A stretch of DNA of 64,000 bases, from NCBI GenBank assembly GCA_043228905.1, contig JBHGNT010000017.1:13826001-13890000 (forward strand). Direction: 5' to 3'. This DNA comes from Azolla caroliniana (taxonomy: Eukaryota > Polypodiophyta). Shown piece after piece: positions 57,101 to 64,000 of this stretch (the first letter of the stretch is position 1; each line of letters starts with the position of its first letter). The notes under the pieces are model-generated. The model did no database searches. It saw only the letters and a list, made by a program, of their open reading frames with translations, and was not told where the DNA came from. Made by a program: the position numbers and the translations under genes.

Positions 57101-58251
57101 AAAAATAGAACCACTCTTCATGGCTTGTCATGTGGTTGGACGCTCCGGAATCAACGTACCATACTTCCTCTGATCCGGAAGTGGTCTTCTTCATTGAGTT
57201 TGCCTTGTGCTTCATCACAAAGGCTGGCCCTTTTCCGGTCTTCCCGTTTTCGGATCCTTCTGATCCTTCCGCGTAGTGTGAACTTTGTCGGTTTTCCTGA
57301 CTGGCTTTGTTGGATCCGGATTTGTTCGAATCGGCACACTTCTTCCAACACTCGCTCTCCTTGTGGCCTTTCTTGCCACAGTACCAACATTTAGTTTCGG
57401 CCTTTCCTTGCCGGTTTCCCGCACCGTTATAGCTCCCCTTGCTTTTGGAGGGTCCGGAACTGTTGTCATCACTTTCTTTGTGCCTTCGGTTCTGCCCTTG
57501 CCAGCTGTCTCCATTGCGTGCCAACCCACCTCGTCCTCCACGCCCACGGGACCGATCCGCCTCTGTGTACAACATCCGGTTGTCCGATTGCGTGGTCCTC
57601 AACCCACTTGCGTGGTTTTCTTCGACCTTCAACATTGATTGTAAGTCGAAGAAGGACGGTGGCTTCTCCCAAGTGCAAATTGCCGTCTGGATTGGCCGGT
57701 ATCATTGTGTTAGACCACCGAGGCAGATTTGAACCATCTCATTTTCATCCACCGTCACGTTGATGGATCCGAGCATGTCGCAAATCTCCTTTATCTTGGT
57801 GGTGTAGTCCGTAACCGGCATATCTCTTTGCCGGATGTTGTTTAGCTCTTGCCGGAGTTGCAACTTACGGGCTATGGTACTCGCGGCGAAAATCTTCCGA
57901 AGATTTTCCCAGGCTTCCTTTGGCGTTTTTGCATCCTTGATGTAGCCGAGCATCTGATCATGCACATAGGAGGGGAGGCAGTACAAAACTCAGCTCCGGC
58001 GCTACCTCATTGTCCTTGTCTGCTGGTTCTAGTGCTACCTCGTTGGTTCCTTCCACGTAGCTCCAATATCCATGCCCTAGAAGGTACTGGTGCATTTTAT
58101 ATGACTAGGACACAAAGTTGCTCTGGTCGAGCTTCTTTGTGGGAAGTGAACTCGCCATACCTCTGTCCATATCTTTCTCTGTCTATCCTTACTGGGTATT
58201 AGGGTTTGTCTTCGAAAGCTTCTATCGGCTGCAGAGGTTCTCAACCCTCGA
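54118..58251 (-). pseudogene. Family C copia: Gag to RNase H, with deletion and nested solo LTR
   Basis: From 58160 down: Gag (DAKTPKEAWENLRKIFAAS, RQELNNIRQRDMPVTDYT), the zinc knuckle CWYCGKKGHKESECW, the protease VDSGASNHMTSHEEW and the pre-integrase start. After the solo LTR, the frame jumps at about 56012 from LQ to an integrase C-terminal segment, so the catalytic core is deleted. Then KCILAGYSHEQKGYKCYS, a Ser/Lys/Glu-rich linker, RT ([39 protein letters not shown] instead of YVDDL near 54785) and RNase H (GYTDADRAGD, SSTEAEYQG) follow to the E insertion. The Asp-Val change in the catalytic box and many stops confirm inactivity. Confidence 0.9.
56035..56733 (-). repeat. Solo LTR, family A, TSD GGTAC
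   Basis: 699 bp in minus orientation, TGTTGAGAACTCG to GTCTACCAACA, flanked by GGTAC (56030-56034 and 56734-56738). Joining the flanks restores the sequence of the family C pre-integrase region. It has a shorter tandem array (about 56490-56640) than the A LTRs elsewhere. Confidence 0.92.
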
Positions 58252-58263
58252 GCTCTAATACCA
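58252..58263 (-). other. Primer binding site (family C), one mismatch
   Basis: Minus strand TGGTATTAGAGC, one base from the initiator tRNA-Met complement, next to the 5' LTR. Confidence 0.88.
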
Positions 58264-58676
58264 TGTCAAAGTAAACATGCAGAAGCATTTGACAAACCGG
58301 CTCAGCCGGATAGCAATAGAAGATAAAAGGAAAACTCAATGCACACAGAGAGTACACGTACGCAGGAGAGAGAGAGAGAGAGCAGAACATAAACTCAATT
58401 CAAAATAACACTCTGAAAACTCTGTACATACAACGTGCTAAACATCACTATTTATACAAGTCCTCAAAAGGACTGACAGAAGTACTATGTACTTTAATTC
58501 TCATACGAGCAATTGACACTAACTACGAGACAATGATTTCCTAGTAGTCTAGGCTACTACTAGGCTTCTGGTTCGCACTCAAATCCGGCTCTCCGATCCG
58601 TGTCCTGGTTCCGGATATCATCCGGACACCGATCCAATTCTCCGTTCCGGATCCGGTTGAGCTTGCTCGTTCAACA
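58264..58676 (-). repeat. Family C 5' LTR
   Basis: 413 bp, TGTCAAAGTAAAC to GCTCGTTCAACA, followed by the second copy of the TSD CTCTT (58677-58681). Confidence 0.93.
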
Positions 58677-58681
58677 CTCTT

Positions 58682-61492
58682 CAAGGGACGAGTTGATGTA
58701 TATGCGGTCTAGCCGTGCAAGACTACCACCCCTAGCATTCGCAGCAACTGGGGAGAAGTGTAGTGAATGTGAGCATATCCTAAGGGAAGAGCCCCATGTA
58801 TCCTTCACCCCAAATTTGCCAATTAGGAAAGCCTATGAATCCAACTACGCACCATGAACCAGTCTCTAGGTCCCCCCTTTCCTATCTCCCAAGTGCTCAA
58901 TCATGTTGAAATCACCAGCCATTACCCATGCCTCTACATTAGGCAATGTTGTTCCTAACATCCTCCAGACGATTGCTCTCTCGGGGGAAGAGTTAGGGGC
59001 ATAAATGTTTAGCACCCCAATCTGAAGGTGATTCCATTTCAGAAGCACATATAAGGCTCTACCCACCACCAATGTGCCATGTGATGTTACTTCATATCAG
59101 CCTTATCGCTGATCGAGATGCAGATCCCTCCTCTTCGGTGGAGGTCACCCTGTGCAACCGACCACCATGTGGTCCACGCACCGGACAAGGGGTTTACTAG
59201 GCTCTAAGCTCTCTCTTGAGAGAGGTGGTGTTCCTGCAAAAGCAATATGTCAATGTTGCCCCCAATATTAAGGGGATTCAACTCCTCCCAAAGTCTTTTG
59301 CACTCATGATGTTGCTGGCCTCCACCAAAGCCCTATACATTCCACGTTAGGATCCTCATTCGAAGGCGGTGAGGTTGGCGCCCATGTTGGGGCTGACCCC
59401 CATGTCATGCGGCAAACTATCATCTACTTCTAGGGGAAGGGACTCCACAGTAGATTGCAGAGCCCCTAAGGGATTCTCAGCCTGTCGTTCCCAACCCGCT
59501 TCAAATAGTTCCCGCGATACATTTTGGCTCCTAAGCGGTTGCACATCCTACACCCCTCTATCCCAGAGAGACGTCGCCAAACCCGATGATGGTCTGCCTA
59601 TATTACCCATCCCTTTGCCCTTGATCTTGCCTGTCCGGATCCACGATTTCACTAATCTGAGGTCACCACCACATTCACGTTCCATCATGAGGGGGACCTT
59701 TGTCAACATCTCCTCTGGGGTGGACAGTACCAGTTGTGGTTGCATCTCCATCGGGGTGGAGAACCGCGATACATTTTGGCTCCTAAGCGGTTGCACATCC
59801 TACACCCCTCTATCCCAGAGAAATGTTGCCAAACCCGGTGATGGTCTGCCTATATTACCCGTCCCTTTGCCCTTGATCTTGCCCGTCCGGATCCACGATT
59901 TCACTAATCTGAGGTCACCACCACATTCACGTTCCATCATGAGGGGGACCTTTGTCAACATCTCCTCCGGGGTGGACAGTACCAGTTGCAGTTGCATCTC
60001 CATTGGGGTGGAGAACACGAGCTTAGGATCTCGTGGGGGAAGGGACAAGGATTCGTATAGGGACAACGTTGCTACCAACGCTTCTGTGTTGCCATTGCCT
60101 AGCCCTTGGAGCAATGTAAATATGTTGTTCACTCTCACTTATAGGTTGTGTGCCTCCGCACTCCCTGAGAGGATCTTCACCCGTTTCAAGGGTTGTTCGT
60201 CCACGCTTACTGGTGATAAGGTAGTGGGACTTCTTTCTACGAGACGATCTTGAGAGAGGGGGGGAGAGGTTGCACCTAGACTTCCAAGTTTCCCATGCTT
60301 CTTAACGAGTTGTCAAGGAGCTTTGTCGCCCTTGGTTGGCGTGGCCTTCCCTGACGTTCGAGGTCCCAAGCTTCCCTTTCCAATCTTACGAGGACATTCC
60401 TTAGCTAGGTGTCCTTTCGGTTTGCAAATGAAACATTGCCCAGGAGTCCCTCATAAACCACGTTCACCATTGTGAGACCGAGCTCCTCAGAGTAGAGCCT
60501 AATTCTTGTTGGAAGCCCATGGAGGGAAGGCATTAAGATGCGTAGCTTGGGCACCTTTGCTACTGTATCTACCATGGACATTTTTTTAGTGCAAATCGTT
60601 CCTATTTGTTTGCCAAAAAAAGGAAGCATATGGCACAAGTGGGGAGGGAGGCCAGGAAATGTTGCGGTGCTCACCCTAGGATTGTTAAGTTTCCGCAATT
60701 CCTCAATTGGATTGAACCCTAGTGACCACAGCAGGAGCAACACCTTGTCGTACTTCAATTCAAGTACCTTGAGGTCTACCAATGGTTGTGCCATCACGCC
60801 ATCACCCAATTCAATGTGGAAGAAATTTTTCCCTAAACCCCGAACGCTCTTGATCAAAGGCATGTTTTCCATCACAGCCACTTGAAGCATGTCCCGAACC
60901 ATGCCACAACTTGGTCTACCTACAAGAAACCTACATACAAAGGAAGTACGACGTAGGCATTCGATTTCCTCCGCTACACACCCATGCAGAATGGAGTGGC
61001 TGAATGGTGTTGTGAAGATTCTGGGCTATGGTGAGAAACTGGGAGATATTGGAGGAATTGGCAAGGTGCACCATGTGCACCCACTCTTGTAGAACTTGTA
61101 TAGGGAATAGGGGCACCGAACAGTAATAAAGTCGGGACGGAGGATCCCATGTATCACGGGATTTATCCCACATAATCACGTAACCCTCGCCTTGTTCTAT
61201 AAAAGGGAGGGAGCGCTTCTTGTACAGGGGTTCCCACCCGTTGGGTCCCAAACAGTTTTGTTCTTTACTTAGGGGTTCCACGGAGTTCCCTCTACGGACT
61301 CTGTGTTCTTTGTATTACAGCTTCAGTTAGTCTCTTTCTCGTAGTGTCAGTTTTTGTTTTTGTTTCCATCTGTGTATCTCCATTCCTGTCTCTGCTAGGG
61401 TTTCGAGTGTTGGTGTTCTTTATTAGGGTTAGGGTGTGAGTTCGTTTGTGGACGTGAGTGAGTGAGCGCGGCCGGGACGACAAACAACGCGC
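58682..61492 (-). pseudogene. L1-type LINE, ORF1 and endonuclease part of ORF2
   Basis: Continuation of the LINE at 31203-33842. ORF2 starts at about 59359 (MRILTWNV, then a stop) and encodes an apurinic-type endonuclease: LLLQEHH, then VLNIYAPNSSPERA and WVMAGDFNMIEH (about 59020-58870). ORF1 lies upstream on the same strand (about 61281-59400). It has a segment (60902-60405) of the plant DUF4283 kind, then a CCHC knuckle CFICKPKGHLAKEC (60440-60395) one frame off, and a basic Pro-rich part with a tandem duplication. The 5' end is likely near 61492, where GC-rich leader-like sequence meets the E-type LTR. Several stops and shifts. Confidence 0.82.
59514..60017. repeat. 252-bp direct tandem duplication in LINE ORF1
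   Basis: 'cgcgatacattttggctcct' occurs at 59514 and 59766, and the following 252 bp are nearly identical. The period is 84 codons, so the ORF1 frame is kept. The few differences suggest a recent duplication. Confidence 0.93.
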
Positions 61493-62556
61493 TATCATGA
61501 AGATTTTCGGCAATAGTGTGAAAATCCCATAAAACGTACAAAATCGAGTATAAATCACATAATACAATAATTGTGAAGATAACATTTTAAATAAATTAAA
61601 TATCTAAGTACAAAATGATGCAGGTTTCGAATGCACTTTATTACACGAGAAACGGATAACTAAATGTCAAGATATGAGGGTATAAAGTTTGTGAAAGGAA
61701 AAGAGAAAATTGTGAGATATCCCACATAGGCACGACAAATACGGCTCTCATCATATATAAGGTGGAGCAAAAGATATTATCTTTGTGTCTATGTGTGGAG
61801 CATAGAGAGTTCAAGGCAACTTGAACTAAGAGTGGAGGTGGGCTAGCTACTCGTAAAGGGTTTTGGCCAACCAAAACCGGACCGGCGATGGAGCCGGTGA
61901 TCCGACGACATCCGGTGCTAGTGAGAGACCGGCATCCGACGGCAATCCGGCGACGGCGAGGCACCGGCATCCGACGAACCGGCGTCCGGCGACTAGATAA
62001 ATAAATATATAAATATTATACATATATACATATACAAGGAGGGCAAGGAAGGATTCAAACCTTGCACCTCCAAGTTAGGAATCAATTGGCTTACCATTAA
62101 GCCATGCTATTTAGTTGAAAGTATATTTCAATCATTGTACTTTTACATGTAAATTCTCATACATGAGAGCTAAAATGAGTGACATGGTTATCATGCACCA
62201 CATGTAATACATAAGCGCCAAATGGCAAACATGCAATTTATGCATGTCTTGTACCCTCACATGCATCATATGCATGAGAGCATCTATAAAAGAAGGGGGA
62301 GGAGAAAAAACACGTTTTTTTTATTATGAAATTAAGAAGAAGAAATTCGTTATCAAATTGATGGTGTAACTTGTTTCTTAAATCCAAAGATAAAAGTTTA
62401 ATCAATCTCTCTCAATCGTTTAATCTCAACTTCTCTCTTTCCCAATCTATCTTAAGTACTTTCTCGCCAAATCTTGTACCGACTTTGAATCCTTTCGGTC
62501 CAGAACCCTGGCGGTTCCGCCTCACGATCCGCGCGTAGTGACGGATCTTCACGACA
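61493..62556 (+). repeat. Second E-type (gypsy-like) LTR
   Basis: It starts TATCATGAAG and ends CTTCACGACA. Both ends match the E LTR at 35258-54113, notably 'cctcacgatccgc' and 'tagtgacggat' near 62520-62545, and the TATA region (CTATAAAAGAAGGGGGAGG near 62285). It is 1.06 kb, as it lacks the tandem array. GC-rich CCGGCG/CCGACG repeats lie at 61870-61995. No TSD is visible, so it may be a 5' LTR with internal sequence to its right, or a truncated copy. No primer site is recognisable after 62556. Confidence 0.65.
62036..62108 (-). other. tRNA-like segment inside the E-type LTR
   Basis: On the minus strand there is an A-box-like TGGCTTAATGGTAAGCC and, about 33 bases later, a B-box-like GGTTTGAATCC flanked by a short stem (AAGG/CCTT). 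Spacing fits a degenerate tRNA or the head of a tRNA-derived SINE. The acceptor stem is poor, so I do not call a functional tRNA. Confidence 0.45.
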
Positions 62557-64000
62557 GCACACACTATCTTTGGTTTCTTATAGGTTTTGTGGGTTTCTGT
62601 GGCGCTTCGGTGTGTGTGGGTGTGCGGTGGTGTTGGTTCTCGTTGCTCGCGTCGAGCCCGTGTGCTAGGCAGTTCGTTGGTAGGTCTCTCTCCTTGTTGC
62701 GCAAGACCCTTCTCGTACTGGTTAGCCTGTGTGCTTCTCGCAGGCGGCTTGGCGACAACAGGCGCTCGTTCTGGGAGGAGGTGTGCCCTGCACAAGGATC
62801 CCGTCGTGCGAACGAGCCTTGGTGCTCCCGATCGGTCCTAGGATGCAAGCTCCCTCTTCCTCTCTATGTGAAGCCGGCACGGTAACGGCCAATGTGTACA
62901 TATATGTGTGTGTGTCCCCGGTTGGCGTAGGGTTGTGTGTGTGTGCGTGCACGAGCGCGGTTAACCGGGCCGTGACCCATGTCACTTTTGGCCCTTGTAC
63001 ATATGAACAGAAGGGCGGTAAGGATGGATGTGCGCCTTCTCATTCTGCGAATGGTCATTGGTCGTTTCTGGGGAGAAACCAGAACCGGCCGGCAAGGTTT
63101 GACCCGGGCCCAAACCGGCCGGCAGCGCAGCATGCTTAGGAGGATTTGATCCTCCCGAAACTCCACTCCTGGTCCTTGACCCCGGTGGTCCCGCCTGGAT
63201 CCAACATGCAAGCGCAAATCTCCGCGACATCTTTGGTGAACCCGACGTGAAAGGCGGCAAGGGAGGATGGAGTTGGATGCCAAAGACTTCGAGAAGGAGA
63301 GTCGAGAAGTGGCGCATCGAGATGGGCGAGGTCGAAGGAGTCGACCATTACAACGGGGACGGAGTCCCGCGAGTTCCGCCAAAGGCTCGACTGTCCGGCA
63401 TGAAGAGGAGGAGCTCCGAGCAGCTCACCGAGCGTGGCCACCTAGTCACGAGACGGAGGTGGCGTGTGACGACACGTCATCACAGCAGGAAGGGAGCGCG
63501 TGGACAAGACAGACGTGGTCGAGACGGAGGCCGATCAAGGTACGATGGTACCAGGAGGAAGAGGGTGCGGGACGAGCCGCCCTCTTTTACATGGGGAGAA
63601 AGACCGATCGGGCGAAGGTCCGGAATTGGGGAGAAGATGATCGAGGGTACGGAACGAGTCCGGCAGGATCAACATCGGAGCCAAATCCCCAGACATTGGA
63701 GAATCAAGCCCAGGCGGGGCTTGATCAATCACAGAGCGGATGCTTTCCACCGACACCACTAAAAGGGAGTCGTCGGGAGTCGTTACGAAATCAATGTCCC
63801 CACATCTCGACCGGAGACTTCGGCAGTTCGGACGGTGTGGCAACGTGAGACCGAAAGAGATGGAAGATGGAGGCGAGAGCACAGCAAGGAGAGCGACGAC
63901 GAGTCCGGGACAAGTACAAAGGACAAAGCGGAGAACGAAGACCGGTCCTATGGGTCACCTCACATGGGGCTAGAGACTCCAGCAGTCAGAATCGAATCCG
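62557..64000. other. Unassigned GC-rich sequence, possibly internal part of the E element
   Basis: The base composition changes here to GC-rich. Overlapping ORFs on both strands (for example 63247-63762 and 63267-63848 plus, 63136-63441 minus) are Arg/Gly/Glu-rich without any domain I recognise. It could be leader or Gag sequence of a gypsy-type element whose 5' LTR is 61493-62556 (inference). No protease or RT motif is seen before the window ends. Confidence 0.35.

Larger units (their letters stand above)
33843..58676 (-). mobile_element. Family C copia interrupted by later insertions
   Basis: Boundaries are given by the TSD CTCTT and by LTRs at both ends. The element reads on the minus strand: 5' LTR 58264-58676, primer site, Gag, a deleted integrase core, RT and RNase H, then the E-type LTR block (35258-54113), and the rest of RNase H, charged tail, polypurine tract and 3' LTR (33843-34323). 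A solo A LTR lies at 56035-56733. Without the inserts it would be about 5.3 kb, close to normal copia size. Internal deletions, stops and frameshifts make it inactive. Confidence 0.9.

Noticed and set aside
62557-62600. Primer binding site right after the second E-type LTR
   Set aside because: No convincing complement to a known tRNA 3' end is seen within the first bases.
63247-63848. Overlapping plus-strand ORFs of 171 and 193 codons
   Set aside because: They are GC-rich, Arg/Gly/Glu-biased, open in two frames at once and lack motifs; kept only as unassigned sequence.

Overview
The window reads as nuclear DNA of a flowering plant. It holds spliced, plant-type genes (a plant group-D MAP kinase kinase and a NOP2/Sun RNA methyltransferase with GT-AG introns), initiator-tRNA-Met-primed Ty1/copia retrotransposons, plant LINEs and an hAT-type MITE. 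The species cannot be told from the sequence. About two thirds of the window is mobile DNA, mostly broken.

Left part (1-7570): remnants of four copia families, called A-D here. A partial A LTR (1-502) sits in the GA tract of a C LTR. A C-family coding remnant on the minus strand (851-1980) is fused to a B-family 3' end on the plus strand (1981-4465), which itself carries a solo A LTR (3084-3842). An unrecognised gene fragment (4786-5292, minus) and a D-family 3' half (5609-7570) follow.

Gene islands (7571-31200): a small intronless gene of unknown function (9069-9650); an RTE-type LINE (about 12332-17360) split by a rearranged copia insertion (14644-16119); an hAT-type MITE with exact TSD and TIR (18578-19171); a seven-exon minus-strand RNA m5C methyltransferase gene (20201-24582) whose last exon I could not find; a 45-bp minisatellite; and an intronless minus-strand MKK7/MKK9-like kinase (26956-27966) with a TATA box and a long TATG/TG microsatellite just upstream.

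Right part (31203-62556) is a nest of transposons. A minus-strand L1-type LINE is interrupted by a C copia (33843-58676, TSD CTCTT). That is interrupted by a gypsy-like LTR, family E (35258-54113, TSD ACGC), which is interrupted by an A copia (35841-52116, TSD GAATC). Two antisense B copias lie in the A element (37165-42732, TSD GTTAT; 44789-49669, TSD AGAAC). A solo A LTR (56035-56733, TSD GGTAC) lies in the C element. Removing the inserts restores continuous reading frames at the coding junctions, which confirms the order of events. A second E-type LTR (61493-62556) with a tRNA-like segment and unassigned GC-rich sequence end the window.

No retroelement here looks able to move on its own; B1 (37165-42732) is the least damaged. 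All LTR comparisons, TSDs and splice sites were read by eye.
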